Positions 7,084 to 15,529 of a DNA stretch of 17,982 nucleotides are shown one piece after another (the stretch's first letter is position 1; every line of letters starts with the position of its first letter). The stretch is from the NCBI GenBank assembly GCA_047975295.1, contig JBKEDH010000139.1, forward strand, positions 1-17,982. The letters are read 5' to 3'. The notes under the pieces were generated by a model. That model worked only from the letters and a program-made list of their open reading frames with translations, was not told the origin of the DNA and did no database searches. Origin of the DNA: JBKEDH01 sp047975295 (GTDB lineage Bacteria; Bacteroidota; Bacteroidia; Flavobacteriales; Flavobacteriaceae). The position numbers were made by a program, and so were the translations under genes.

Positions 7084-8931
7084 CTATTCTACTGTAACAG
7101 ATTTTGCCAAATTTCTAGGTTGATCTACATTTTTACCCAACAGAACAGCAATATGATACGAAAGTAACTGCAAAGGAATTGTGGTTAACAGTGGCGAAAG
7201 CGACTCCAATGTTTCCGGAACTTCGATAACATGGTCAGCCAAGTCTCTAACTTGGGTATCGCCTTTAGTAACGATACCTATAATTTTTCCTTTTCTGGAT
7301 TTTATTTCCTGAATATTGCTAACTACTTTTTCATAATGCCCCGTATTGGTAGCGATAACAATAACAGGCATGTTTTCGTCTATTAAAGCGATGGGACCGT
7401 GTTTCATTTCGGCTGCCGGATAACCTTCGGCGTGAATATAGGATATTTCTTTAAGTTTTAAAGCGCCTTCCAATGCTACAGGAAAATTAAAACCTCGTCC
7501 CAAATAAAGGCAGTTTCTTGAATTTTTATAACTGTTGGAGATATCTTTGATAAGTGCATCGGATTGTAAGGATTCCTTGATTTTTTCGGGAATCATTTCC
7601 AATTCAAGAAGGTGTTTACGGAACTCGGAACTACTTATAGTTCCTTTTGCTCTGGACAAGCGAAGTGCCATAAGGGTAAGCACCGTGATTTGGGTTGTAA
7701 ATGCTTTGGTCGACGCCACACCTATTTCGGGACCTGCGTGTGTATAGGCTCCTGCATCGGTTTCGCGTGCAATAGAAGAGCCTACAACATTGCAAACACC
7801 AAACACAAAAGCACCCTTAGATTTTGCCAGCTTAATAGCTGCCAAGGTATCTGCGGTTTCTCCAGATTGAGAAATGGCTATAACCACATCTTTTTCGGTA
7901 ATAATGGGGTTTCTATACCGGAACTCCGAAGCATACTCTACTTCGACCGGAACCCGTGCTAAATCTTCAAAAATATACTCGGCAACCAATCCGGCGTGCC
8001 ACGATGTGCCACAGGCAACAATAATGATGCGATCGGCGTTCAGGAATTTTTTCATATTATTCTCTACGCCTGCCATTTTTACAATAGCTTCGTTACGCAA
8101 TAACCTACCGCGATAGGTATCGGTAATAGCTTTTGGCTGTTCGTATATTTCTTTTAGCATAAAATGCTCGTAATCACCTTTTTCTATCTGTTCTAAGTTT
8201 AACTGTAATTCTTGAACATAAGGTGCCACCAACGAATCGTCTTTAATCTTTCTTACTTTTATGCCTTTATTAAGGCTAACTATGGCCATTTCTTCGTCTT
8301 CAAGATAAATGGCATTCTTGGTGTATTCCAAAAATGGAGAGGCATCACTCGCTATAAAAAACTCATCTTCTCCTACACCCACCACCAAGGGGCTGCCAAG
8401 ACGGGCAATAACAATTTCGTTGGGTTTGTTTTTGTCGAAAACGGCAATGGCATAAGCACCTATTACTTGGTTTAAGGCGATCTGTACAGCTTTCCCCAAT
8501 TTAACATTTTCTTGTTTTTTTACATCTTCGATTAGGTTGACCAATACCTCTGTATCGGTATCCGACTTAAAAGTGTAGCCTCTGGATATAAGCTCCTTTT
8601 TTAAGGATTCGTAATTTTCGATAATGCCATTGTGAATAATGGCCAAATTGCCCGAATTTGAAGTATGGGGATGAGAGTTTACATCGTTTGGCACTCCATG
8701 GGTGGCCCAACGTGTGTGCCCAATACCTACAGTACCCTGTTTGGTATTCTCTTTTTCGCAAAGAGCCGTTAAATCGGATACCTTGCCTTTGGTTTTTGAA
8801 ATACTTAATCCGTTTCCGTTATACAGTGCAATTCCTGCACTGTCGTAGCCTCTGTACTCTAATCGTTTAAGGCCTTCAATTACAATAGGGTAAGCGTCTC
8901 GCGACCCTATATAACCTACAATTCCACACAT
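7084..8931 (-). CDS. glmS: Glucosamine-fructose-6-phosphate aminotransferase (isomerising)
   Basis: GlmS converts fructose 6-phosphate and glutamine to glucosamine 6-phosphate and glutamate, the entry to UDP-GlcNAc, peptidoglycan and lipid A. The 615-residue product starts MCGIVGYIGSR, so Cys2 becomes the N-terminal nucleophile of the glutaminase domain (about 2-220). The same domain carries LEYRGYDSAGIA, GHTRWATHG and HNGIIENY. Two SIS sugar-isomerase domains follow (around 290-425 and 460-600), with SQSGETADT, STKAFTTQ and the C-terminal PRNLAKSVTVE typical of the active-site tail. Length is normal. It lies 169 bases downstream of the DUF4270 gene on the same strand, so it may be co-transcribed or have its own promoter in that gap. 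I saw only a near-match (CATATTTG, plus 8973-8980 on the minus strand) to the -7 consensus. No upstream ribozyme-like structure was recognised. Confidence 0.97.
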   Translation of the reverse strand: MCGIVGYIGSRDAYPIVIEGLKRLEYRGYDSAGIALYNGNGLSISKTKGKVSDLTALCEKENTKQGTVGIGHTRWATHGVPNDVNSHPHTSNSGNLAIIHNGIIENYESLKKELISRGYTFKSDTDTEVLVNLIEDVKKQENVKLGKAVQIALNQVIGAYAIAVFDKNKPNEIVIARLGSPLVVGVGEDEFFIASDASPFLEYTKNAIYLEDEEMAIVSLNKGIKVRKIKDDSLVAPYVQELQLNLEQIEKGDYEHFMLKEIYEQPKAITDTYRGRLLRNEAIVKMAGVENNMKKFLNADRIIIVACGTSWHAGLVAEYIFEDLARVPVEVEYASEFRYRNPIITEKDVVIAISQSGETADTLAAIKLAKSKGAFVFGVCNVVGSSIARETDAGAYTHAGPEIGVASTKAFTTQITVLTLMALRLSRAKGTISSSEFRKHLLELEMIPEKIKESLQSDALIKDISNSYKNSRNCLYLGRGFNFPVALEGALKLKEISYIHAEGYPAAEMKHGPIALIDENMPVIVIATNTGHYEKVVSNIQEIKSRKGKIIGIVTKGDTQVRDLADHVIEVPETLESLSPLLTTIPLQLLSYHIAVLLGKNVDQPRNLAKSVTVE

Positions 8932-9100
8932 AATGTTTTTAGTTATTTGTTATTTTTAAGACAAATATGTGAAATTAATTGTAATAAACAGATTTTATTA
9001 TACGAACAATACGATTTTACCGATAAACTTGATTTATATTTTTAACATATTGTAAATCAGTTTAATAAAATTCAATTAACCATAGTTTAAGTTAGTGCTG

Positions 9101-10765
9101 TTATTCGTTAGGATCGGTATAGAAAATCTCCAGTTTCATTTTCCGTTCTTCTGGAGCAGTACTTTCGTTCGTACCATGTAAAATAGTCCCTCTTGGCATT
9201 AAAATAGAGGCCATAGGCACGCCACTTACGTTATCGGTAGTTTCCGAAAGTAATTTGGATGTTGTTGTAACATTGACATTGTCTGATAAAACAAGGCCTA
9301 TTTTTGTATTTGTAGAGTCCCTTAACAAAATATTTTTTAAGTGTTCGGTTAAGCGTAACTTGTATTTGGCCTGTAGCGTATCTCTTTGGCTTAAGCTTAC
9401 TAATTTCGAATTTACGGGATAAGAGGTGTTGCTAATGGGGTCGCCATAGTAATCTATGGTATAAAGGTTGTTTTTAATGTCGTAAGCATAAATACGGTCG
9501 TATCTATGGTAATCTGTACCGTAATCTCCGGTAGTTAAATCGGCATACTCATAAACGGTTAACTGTGCATCGTTAATTAACCGTTTTAATATAAAATTAT
9601 TGTATTTATCTTTTATATACTCGCCATTTTCGTCGGTTGCTCTGTAGGTCTTTTTAAAGGCATTTAAAGCACTCATGGTCTCGCCTTCATATTCGGCTTC
9701 GCCAGAAAACAAATCGACTATAGCCATAGAACCTTCGCTCCCTTTAAGGTATAGAAGTTCGTCTCCGTTTATAGCATCGCCATCTTGTAACGATGTATCA
9801 AAATCGTTTACAAAGGTATTTATAATGTTACCGGAAAACCGAAGTGTATAAGACGATTGCGTGCGTTCGCCTTCAACTGTGGAATCTTTTGAATAGTAAA
9901 TAACAATATTAGCACTTGTAGAGGCTGTATTCAGTAAAATCATACTGCCGTCATTGCTTAAAGGTTCTGCTTTAATGTACAGTCCTCTAAAGTAATTTTT
10001 AAAGTTACTGGTATTACTCAGTACGGCATCATCTTCTTTGGCTATAATGGCTTCTTGCCAAAATGTACTGTTTAACGTATCTCTAAATGAAGGTGCCAAA
10101 TAACTGGTTGAGGTAATACTGTCCCCATCGTAAGTATGTAAGGCTATCCTATTGGCACTTGGTTTAAAATTAGTATTAGTGTAAATGGGATCTATATCTT
10201 TAAAATTATCGAAATTTATGGATGATGTTCCATTAGAGATGACGTTTTCGGACGTTGTTGAATTTTCGGAATCTGAAAAATAATACTGTGTATTGCCATC
10301 ATCTTCCGGATTAAAATCTCTTAAAAAATAATTGTTTTTATAAATACTTAACTTAATTGGCGAACTGCCATATAGCGAATCGCCTATGGTATAGGTTGAG
10401 TCTGTTATTGTTCTATAATAATAGGGTATGGTTATAACTACGGAATCGACTTCGGGATTATCGCCAAAATCGGGACTGTTTGTCGACGGTGCTATTTGGG
10501 CAACAATACTTGCTGTTGTTTGCCCATAAGCAGGATCGTTGTAAACACCAAGTAAATTGGATGGTAGCCCGTTAACTTGCATGTTTTTTATTTTTTTACT
10601 GTAAGCGGTTATATTAACAAGTTCGACATTGGTATCGAAATTGGAATTGTCTTTCCCTATAACATCACTATCAATATTGCTAAAATCTTTGTCGCAGGCT
10701 ATAAAAAACGAAACAATAAAAAGTAAAGCTACTGCAAGCTTAACGGCACTAAATATCTTTTTCAT
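9101..10765 (-). CDS. DUF4270-family lipoprotein
   Basis: The 554-residue product has an N-terminal signal with lipobox FIAC (Cys24) and then DKDFSNIDSDVIGKDNSNFD. Features match the DUF4270 family as I know it from Flavobacteriia: the early segment with SNLLGVYNDPAYGQTTASIVAQI, then VDSVVITIPYYYR, and a late NVNVTTTSKLLSETT...GVPMASILMPRGTILHG block. Apart from the signal peptide it is soluble, beta-rich and aspartate/serine/threonine-rich, in keeping with a protein tethered in the envelope. It lies 30 bases after the glycogen-synthase-like gene, suggesting an operon, and glmS follows. The molecular function of the family is not known to me. The linkage to hexosamine synthesis hints at an envelope role, but that is inference. 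Confidence 0.85.
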   Translation of the reverse strand: MKKIFSAVKLAVALLFIVSFFIACDKDFSNIDSDVIGKDNSNFDTNVELVNITAYSKKIKNMQVNGLPSNLLGVYNDPAYGQTTASIVAQIAPSTNSPDFGDNPEVDSVVITIPYYYRTITDSTYTIGDSLYGSSPIKLSIYKNNYFLRDFNPEDDGNTQYYFSDSENSTTSENVISNGTSSINFDNFKDIDPIYTNTNFKPSANRIALHTYDGDSITSTSYLAPSFRDTLNSTFWQEAIIAKEDDAVLSNTSNFKNYFRGLYIKAEPLSNDGSMILLNTASTSANIVIYYSKDSTVEGERTQSSYTLRFSGNIINTFVNDFDTSLQDGDAINGDELLYLKGSEGSMAIVDLFSGEAEYEGETMSALNAFKKTYRATDENGEYIKDKYNNFILKRLINDAQLTVYEYADLTTGDYGTDYHRYDRIYAYDIKNNLYTIDYYGDPISNTSYPVNSKLVSLSQRDTLQAKYKLRLTEHLKNILLRDSTNTKIGLVLSDNVNVTTTSKLLSETTDNVSGVPMASILMPRGTILHGTNESTAPEERKMKLEIFYTDPNE

Positions 10766-10795
10766 AGAATTTTTTTAAGACTGTTTTTGGGTTAA

Positions 10796-11602
10796 CTAAT
10801 AAACGTGTTCGTTAAAAAACGTCGTGTAAGCCTGTCCAAAATCTTCTTTTTCTTTATACTCTAAAACCGGTTTTTCCGATGCACTTAAATAACTGCTTAA
10901 ATCTTCGGGAATCTCCTTTGAACCAATAATCAACGCGTCGGAGTAATCTATGGCGACTTTCATTAAATTGTTGTACGAAGGTTGTTCCAGAATTTTTATG
11001 GCATCTTCATTTATGTCGTCAAATTTAACCTTATTAATCATGTCTTTATTTAAAGTATTGTTAAAACTTTGATTGTATATCGAAGTTACCACCTTACTAT
11101 CGCTAAATAAAGGCTCGTCTTTGTAGTATTCTTTAAGGTAAACCGGAAGTAACGATGCCAGCCAACCATGTACATGGATAACATCTGGCGACCAGTTTAA
11201 TTTTTTTACTGTTTCTATAACACCTTTGGCAAAAAAAATGGCACGCTCGTCGTTATCGGAAAAAAGGATGCCGTCCTCGTCTGTCAAAGTTGCCTTGCGT
11301 TTAAAATATTCGTCGTTATCGATAAAATAAACTTGAATACGCTCTTTAGGTATCGAAGCCACTTTTATAATAAGGGGCATGTCCAGATCGTTTATCACCA
11401 AATTTATACCGGAAAGGCGTATAACTTCATGAAGTTGATGCCTTCTTTCGTTAATATTACCGTAACGGGGCATGAAAATTCTTATTTGTCCGCCTTGTTG
11501 GTTTACCAGTCGCGGTGCTTCGAACGACATTGAAGAAATTTCGGTTTCCGGCAAATAAGGCACTACTTCAGATGATACATACAATACCCTCTTATCTTTC
11601 AT
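10796..11602 (-). CDS. Glycogen/starch synthase-like protein, N-terminal half only
   Basis: The product has 268 residues, against roughly 470-480 for bacterial GlgA. It matches only the N-terminal Rossmann domain of GT5 enzymes: VLYVSSEVVP at 6-15, FMPRYG near 43-48, DNDERAIFFAKG at 116-127 and SPDVIHVHGWLASLLPVYLK at 138-157. The ADP-glucose-binding KTGGL loop after the SSEVVP strand is replaced by PETEISS, HDWH is replaced by HGWL, and the C-terminal catalytic domain is missing. The stop is a clean TAG with no continuing GT5 frame downstream, where DUF4270 begins 30 bases later. I therefore infer a binding or regulatory protein rather than an active synthase. Database annotation would probably call it glycogen/starch synthase. 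It heads an apparent operon with the DUF4270 gene, divergent from panC. Confidence 0.82.
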   Translation of the reverse strand: MKDKRVLYVSSEVVPYLPETEISSMSFEAPRLVNQQGGQIRIFMPRYGNINERRHQLHEVIRLSGINLVINDLDMPLIIKVASIPKERIQVYFIDNDEYFKRKATLTDEDGILFSDNDERAIFFAKGVIETVKKLNWSPDVIHVHGWLASLLPVYLKEYYKDEPLFSDSKVVTSIYNQSFNNTLNKDMINKVKFDDINEDAIKILEQPSYNNLMKVAIDYSDALIIGSKEIPEDLSSYLSASEKPVLEYKEKEDFGQAYTTFFNEHVY

Positions 11603-11769
11603 GTGTTTTATTTTATACTTTAAAATTTATAAAACTCATTTACTATATAATTTACAACGAGTTTTTTACTGTTTTTAGCTGTTTGGTAAAATGGTACTTT
11701 CCACAAGAATAACACCAAAATAATTAACCATAGTAATAAACCTAAAGCGATTTAATCTAAAAAACGCTG

Positions 11770-11777
11770 CAAAAATA
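11770..11777 (-). promoter_or_regulatory. Candidate promoter -7 box for the GT5-like/DUF4270 unit
   Basis: On the minus strand TATTTTTG matches TAnnTTTG exactly. It lies 168 bases upstream of the GT5-like start, leaving a long leader, and I found no convincing -33 TTG. It stands about 30 bases from the plus-strand panC box, so the two could be a divergent promoter pair. Confidence 0.3.
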
Positions 11778-11808
11778 CAAAAATTTATGTAGATTGATGG
11801 TAAAATCA

Positions 11809-11816
11809 TAAGTTTG
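11809..11816 (+). promoter_or_regulatory. Candidate panC operon promoter -7 box
   Basis: TAAGTTTG matches the Bacteroidetes -7 consensus TAnnTTTG and ends 25 bases before the panC GTG. That would place transcription start around 11821-11824, with a short leader. No clear -33 TTG lies at the usual 17-23 base spacing; TTTATG about 22 bases upstream is a weak candidate. Confidence 0.45.
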
Positions 11817-11841
11817 CAGGCAATTAATTTTAAAACAAACG

Positions 11842-12693
11842 GTGGAAGTTTACTCAGAAAAAAAGCAGGTCAGTACAAAAGTAAATACCATAAAAGCCAA
11901 AAACCTAACCGTTGGATTGGTACCAACCATGGGCGCTTTGCATAAAGGACATTTAGCTTTGGTGAAAACTGCTTTACAGCATAACGACAAAGTAGTGGTA
12001 AGCATTTTTGTAAATCCTACACAGTTTGATAATAAAAACGATTTAAAAAAATATCCAAGGACTTTAGAAACCGACATAGCACTTTTAGAAGCCTTGAACA
12101 GTACCAATATTTTGGTCTATGCACCAACGGTAACCGATATTTACGAAGGCCAAACCAAGTCGGAAATGTTCGATTTTAACGGCTTGGAGTTCGAAATGGA
12201 AGGCAAGTTCCGTAAAGGACATTTTAACGGTGTGGGCACCATAGTAAAAAAACTGTTCAAAATTGTTAAACCCCATAATGCCTATTTTGGAGAAAAGGAT
12301 TTTCAACAATTACAAATCATAAAAACACTAATAAAAAAATATAACATACCGGTAAAAATTACAGGTTGCCCCATTTATAGAGAGCCGTCCGGTTTGGCCA
12401 TGAGTTCCAGAAACACAAGATTGACACCCGAACATTTAGAAACAGCTCCGTTTATTTACAAAACGCTAAAAACTGCAAAAAAACACTTTGGCACAAAAAG
12501 TGCTAATAAAGTAACCGAATGGGTAGAGCAGCAATTTAAAAACCATAAACTTTTAAACTTGGAATATTTTATTATTGCCGATGCTAATACCTTAAAAACG
12601 GTTAACCGAAAAACTAAAGACAAATTGTACCGTGCTTTTATAGCGGTTTATGCCGGCGATATTAGACTTATAGATAACATTGCTCTAAATTAA
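11842..12693 (+). CDS. panC: Pantothenate synthetase (pantoate-beta-alanine ligase)
   Basis: PanC joins pantoate and beta-alanine using ATP, the last step of pantothenate synthesis in the cytoplasm. The 283-residue product shows GLVPTMGALHKGHLALV with the nucleotidyl-transferase HxGH at 34-37, IFVNPTQF near 55-62, GEKDFQQLQ at 150-158 and the KMSKS-like MSSRN at 187-191. The start is a GTG at 11842; the residues after it (EVYSEKKQV) align with the usual N-terminus of the family, and no in-frame ATG is nearby upstream. It leads a four-gene plus-strand run with panD 13 bases downstream, which supplies the beta-alanine substrate. Confidence 0.95.
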   Translation: MEVYSEKKQVSTKVNTIKAKNLTVGLVPTMGALHKGHLALVKTALQHNDKVVVSIFVNPTQFDNKNDLKKYPRTLETDIALLEALNSTNILVYAPTVTDIYEGQTKSEMFDFNGLEFEMEGKFRKGHFNGVGTIVKKLFKIVKPHNAYFGEKDFQQLQIIKTLIKKYNIPVKITGCPIYREPSGLAMSSRNTRLTPEHLETAPFIYKTLKTAKKHFGTKSANKVTEWVEQQFKNHKLLNLEYFIIADANTLKTVNRKTKDKLYRAFIAVYAGDIRLIDNIALN

Positions 12694-12706
12694 TTATCTT
12701 TGTACC

Positions 12707-13051
12707 ATGCAAATTCAAGTAGTAAAATCTAAAATACACCGTGTAAAATGTACGGGTGCCGACCTTAACTACATTGGTAGTATTACTATTGATGAGGATT
12801 TAATGGATGCTGCCAACATTATTCAAGGTGAAAAAGTGCAGATTGTAAACAACAATAATGGCGAACGTTTGGAAACTTACTGCATTCCCGGCCCAAGAAA
12901 AAGTGGCGAAATTACCCTAAACGGTGCCGCCGCCCGAAAGGTAGCAGTCGGGGACATTCTTATCCTTATTACTTACGCCTTTATGGCTATTGAAGAAGCC
13001 AAACCTTTAAACCTTCGTTGGTGTTTCCCGATGAGGCCACAAACCTGTTGA
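12707..13051 (+). CDS. panD: Aspartate 1-decarboxylase with frameshifted C-terminus
   Basis: PanD makes beta-alanine from aspartate for PanC, using a pyruvoyl group formed by self-cleavage at Gly24-Ser25. That site is present (NYIGSIT), as are Lys9, Arg54, Thr57, Tyr58 and Asn72-Gly-Ala-Ala, so the core enzyme looks intact. After Lys99 the frame reads PLNLRWCFPMRPQTC and stops at 13051. The -1 frame, starting at 13003, instead encodes TFKPSLVFPDEATNLLK and stops at 13054-13056, giving the usual tail and 116 residues. Restoring one A in the short A-run at 13001-13003 repairs the gene. Cys15 and Cys59 stand where I would expect Val, a further oddity. Either this is a real recent deletion or a sequencing error; the effect on activity is uncertain because the pyruvoyl site is untouched. 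Confidence 0.9.
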   Translation: MQIQVVKSKIHRVKCTGADLNYIGSITIDEDLMDAANIIQGEKVQIVNNNNGERLETYCIPGPRKSGEITLNGAAARKVAVGDILILITYAFMAIEEAKPLNLRWCFPMRPQTC

Positions 13052-13061
13052 AATAAACATT

Positions 13062-14024
13062 TTGAGCCATAAAACAACCAAACTCCTAAAAATATTACTC
13101 CCATTGTTACTGGGAGTTTTTTTAGTTTGGTATGCGCTGTCCAAAGTATCGTTTAACGTTATTTTGGAGCATCTTAAAAATGCCCATTATTTTTGGATTA
13201 TTCTTGGTGTTTCCTTAGGGATTTTAAGCCATATATCCCGGGCTTACCGTTGGCGGTTTTTGTTGAAGCCTATGGGCTATAATATCAAGTTTGCCAATAG
13301 TTTTATGGCGGTTTTTTCGGGTTATCTTATCAATTACACCATACCAAGGGCGGGCGAAGTGGCTAGAGCATCGGTAATAAGCAATTATGAAAATATACAG
13401 TTTGAAAAAACCTTTGGTACCATTGTAGCCGAACGTATGGCCGATTTATTGGTTATGCTGGGCATTATTATCATAACCTTGTTTTTTCAATTTGATTTTA
13501 TTTATACGTTTTTTTCTGAAAAATTCAACCCAAAAATTATAATTGCAGCTTTAATCCTGCTCTCTGTTTCTGGTATTGTTTCTATTTGGTTTATAAAAAA
13601 GAGTAAATCGGTATTTGCCTTAAAAGTAAAACGGTTTGCAAATGGCCTGGTCGAAGGAGCTTTAAGTATTTTCAAGATGAAAAAAAAATGGGCATTTATA
13701 GCCCATACTCTATTTATCTGGCTTATGTATATTTTAATGTTTTATGTTACAACGCTTGCTTTTAACGATTTAAAAGGCATTTCGTTAGGAGCTGTTCTGG
13801 TGGGTTTTATTTCGGCCAGTTTTAGTATTGCAGCCACTAACGGCGGTATTGGAGCATATCCCTTGGCGGTTTTTGCTGCCTTCTCGTTGTTCGGAATTGC
13901 CGAACAGCCCAGTTTGGCCTTTGGTTGGATTGTATGGGCGTCGCAAACCCTTATGATTATCGTTATTGGCGGACTGTCCTTAATTTATTTACCTATCTTT
14001 AACCGAGAAAAAGTAAAGCAGTAA
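13062..14024 (+). CDS. YbhN/UPF0104-family membrane protein (lysylphosphatidylglycerol synthase TM-like)
   Basis: An integral inner-membrane protein of about 320 residues with roughly eight hydrophobic segments, starting with LLKILLPLLLGVFLVWYAL at about 8-26. Family features include SHISRAYRWRFLLKPMGYNI near 56-75, GYLINYTIPRAGEVARASVI near 87-106, and the late ATNGGIGAYPLAVFAAFSLFG. This is the membrane part of the PF03706 (UPF0104) family. The soluble lysyl-transferase domain of MprF is absent, so aminoacyl-lipid synthesis is not implied, and lipid flipping or transport is only a guess. The start is TTG at 13062 (MSHKTTK), supported by similarity to family N-termini; an ATT one codon earlier is the only other option. 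Spacing to panD is 10 bases, or 5 from the repaired panD stop, and 11 to radA. Confidence 0.85.
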   Translation: MSHKTTKLLKILLPLLLGVFLVWYALSKVSFNVILEHLKNAHYFWIILGVSLGILSHISRAYRWRFLLKPMGYNIKFANSFMAVFSGYLINYTIPRAGEVARASVISNYENIQFEKTFGTIVAERMADLLVMLGIIIITLFFQFDFIYTFFSEKFNPKIIIAALILLSVSGIVSIWFIKKSKSVFALKVKRFANGLVEGALSIFKMKKKWAFIAHTLFIWLMYILMFYVTTLAFNDLKGISLGAVLVGFISASFSIAATNGGIGAYPLAVFAAFSLFGIAEQPSLAFGWIVWASQTLMIIVIGGLSLIYLPIFNREKVKQ

Positions 14025-14035
14025 ACACACACGTT

Positions 14036-15394
14036 ATGGCAAAAATAAAAACAACCTATTTCTGTCAGAATTGCGGGTCGCAATATGCCAAATGGCAAGG
14101 ACAATGTAATGCTTGTAAAGAATGGAATACTATTGTTGAAGAAGTGGTTCAAAAACCGGAAAAGAACAGTTGGAAGCCAACAACTTCTTTAATAAAAAAA
14201 GCAGCAAAACCTCTTCTTATTAATGATATTGATGTTTCACAAGAACCCCGATTAAATACACTTGATGAAGAATTTAATCGAGTACTTGGCGGCGGATTGG
14301 TTCCGGGTTCCCTAACGCTTTTGGGTGGCGAACCCGGTATTGGAAAAAGTACATTATTGCTTCAAATTTCATTAAAATTACCTTATAAAATATTATACGT
14401 TTCGGGCGAAGAAAGCCAAAAACAGATAAAAATGCGTGCCGAGCGTATTAATCCCAACAACAGTAATTGCTATATTTTAACCGAAACCAAGACCCAAAAC
14501 ATATTCAAACAAATTGAAGCCTTAGAGCCCGATGTGGTGGTTATCGACTCCATACAAACCTTACATAGCGATTATATCGAATCGTCGGCGGGAAGTATTT
14601 CACAGATAAAGGAATGCACTTCCGAACTTATAAAATTTGCCAAGGAAACAGCTACTCCCGTCCTTTTAATAGGACATATTACCAAAGATGGGCATATTGC
14701 AGGGCCTAAAATTTTAGAGCACATGGTTGATACCGTTTTACAGTTTGAAGGCGACCGCAACCATGTATTCCGCATTTTGCGGGCACATAAAAATCGTTTT
14801 GGCTCTACCAACGAACTGGGTATATACGAAATGCAGGGTTCGGGTTTGCGTGAGGTTTCCAATCCTTCGGAAATACTGATTTCTCAAAAAGACGATGAAC
14901 TTTCGGGCAATGCCGTTGCCGCAACCTTAGAGGGTATGCGCCCACTTATGATTGAAGTCCAAGCCCTTGTTAGCACAGCCGTTTACGGTACACCACAACG
15001 TAGCGCAACAGGCTTTAATGCCAAACGCCTAAATATGCTTTTGGCAGTTTTGGAAAAACGGGCCGGTTTTAGGCTTGGGGCCAAAGATGTATTTTTAAAT
15101 ATTACGGGGGGTATTACGGTCGATGATCCCGCAATAGATTTGGCTGTGGTGGCTGCTATTTTGTCTTCGAATGAAGATATATCCATTCAAAAGAATTTTT
15201 GTTTTGCTGCCGAAGTTGGTCTTTCGGGCGAAATACGTCCTGTACAACGTGTGGAACAACGTATTTTGGAAGCTGAAAAACTGGGGTTTTCAACCATTTT
15301 TGTCTCTAAATACAATAAAATTTCATTAGAAAATACTTCGATAAAAATCCAACTGATTTCAAAGATCGAGGATTTAGTTGGATTTGTGGTTTAA
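14036..15394 (+). CDS. radA: DNA repair protein RadA
   Basis: RadA (Sms) is a hexameric DnaB-like ATPase that drives branch migration during homologous recombination with RecA. All landmarks are present in 452 residues: the N-terminal zinc finger C10-x2-C13 and C24-x2-C27, Walker A GEPGIGKST at 98-106, Walker B VVVID at 167-171, the RadA-specific KNRFG at 252-256, and a C-terminal Lon-protease-like domain without catalytic Ser/Lys activity (known for the family), containing VDDPAIDLAVVAAILSS. Length is normal. It is last in the panC-panD-UPF0104-radA run and is followed by a long hairpin terminator. Confidence 0.97.
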   Translation: MAKIKTTYFCQNCGSQYAKWQGQCNACKEWNTIVEEVVQKPEKNSWKPTTSLIKKAAKPLLINDIDVSQEPRLNTLDEEFNRVLGGGLVPGSLTLLGGEPGIGKSTLLLQISLKLPYKILYVSGEESQKQIKMRAERINPNNSNCYILTETKTQNIFKQIEALEPDVVVIDSIQTLHSDYIESSAGSISQIKECTSELIKFAKETATPVLLIGHITKDGHIAGPKILEHMVDTVLQFEGDRNHVFRILRAHKNRFGSTNELGIYEMQGSGLREVSNPSEILISQKDDELSGNAVAATLEGMRPLMIEVQALVSTAVYGTPQRSATGFNAKRLNMLLAVLEKRAGFRLGAKDVFLNITGGITVDDPAIDLAVVAAILSSNEDISIQKNFCFAAEVGLSGEIRPVQRVEQRILEAEKLGFSTIFVSKYNKISLENTSIKIQLISKIEDLVGFVV

Positions 15395-15472
15395 AGAAGC
15401 TACCTGTATTTATTGAGTATCTTGCATATGATATCAAATTAAATAGAGTAGAAAATAATTTTTACAGATATT

Positions 15473-15520
15473 AAAATAGGCCCAACAAGTTTTTAAAAAT
15501 TTGTTGGACCTATTTTATTT
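15473..15520 (+). terminator. Terminator between convergent radA and secreted hydrolase gene
   Basis: A near-perfect inverted repeat of 22 bases per arm, AAAATAGGCCCAACAAG... at 15473-15494 against its complement at 15495-15516, has a G-U wobble and one C-A mismatch on the plus strand. It is followed by TTATTTTTAT on the plus strand. On the minus strand it is also flanked by UUUU from the base of the stem, so it may serve both convergent genes. Confidence 0.75.
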
Positions 15521-15529
15521 TTATGCTTA

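Noticed and set aside
7612..7962. 116-residue plus-strand ORF inside glmS
   Set aside because: Entirely antisense to conserved glmS coding sequence; Cys/Arg-rich translation typical of shadow frames.
9030..9060. Imperfect inverted repeat TGATTTA/TAAATCA between DUF4270 and glmS as a terminator
   Set aside because: Short AT-only stem with bulges and no U-tract; too weak to call in this AT-rich gap.
10796..11602. Full, active glycogen synthase (glgA)
   Set aside because: Key KTGGL loop and the C-terminal domain are absent and no continuing frame is found downstream.
12998..13015. Programmed -1 ribosomal frameshift in panD
   Set aside because: No in-phase X-XXY-YYZ heptamer and no strong downstream stem seen; a one-base deletion or sequencing error explains the data more simply.
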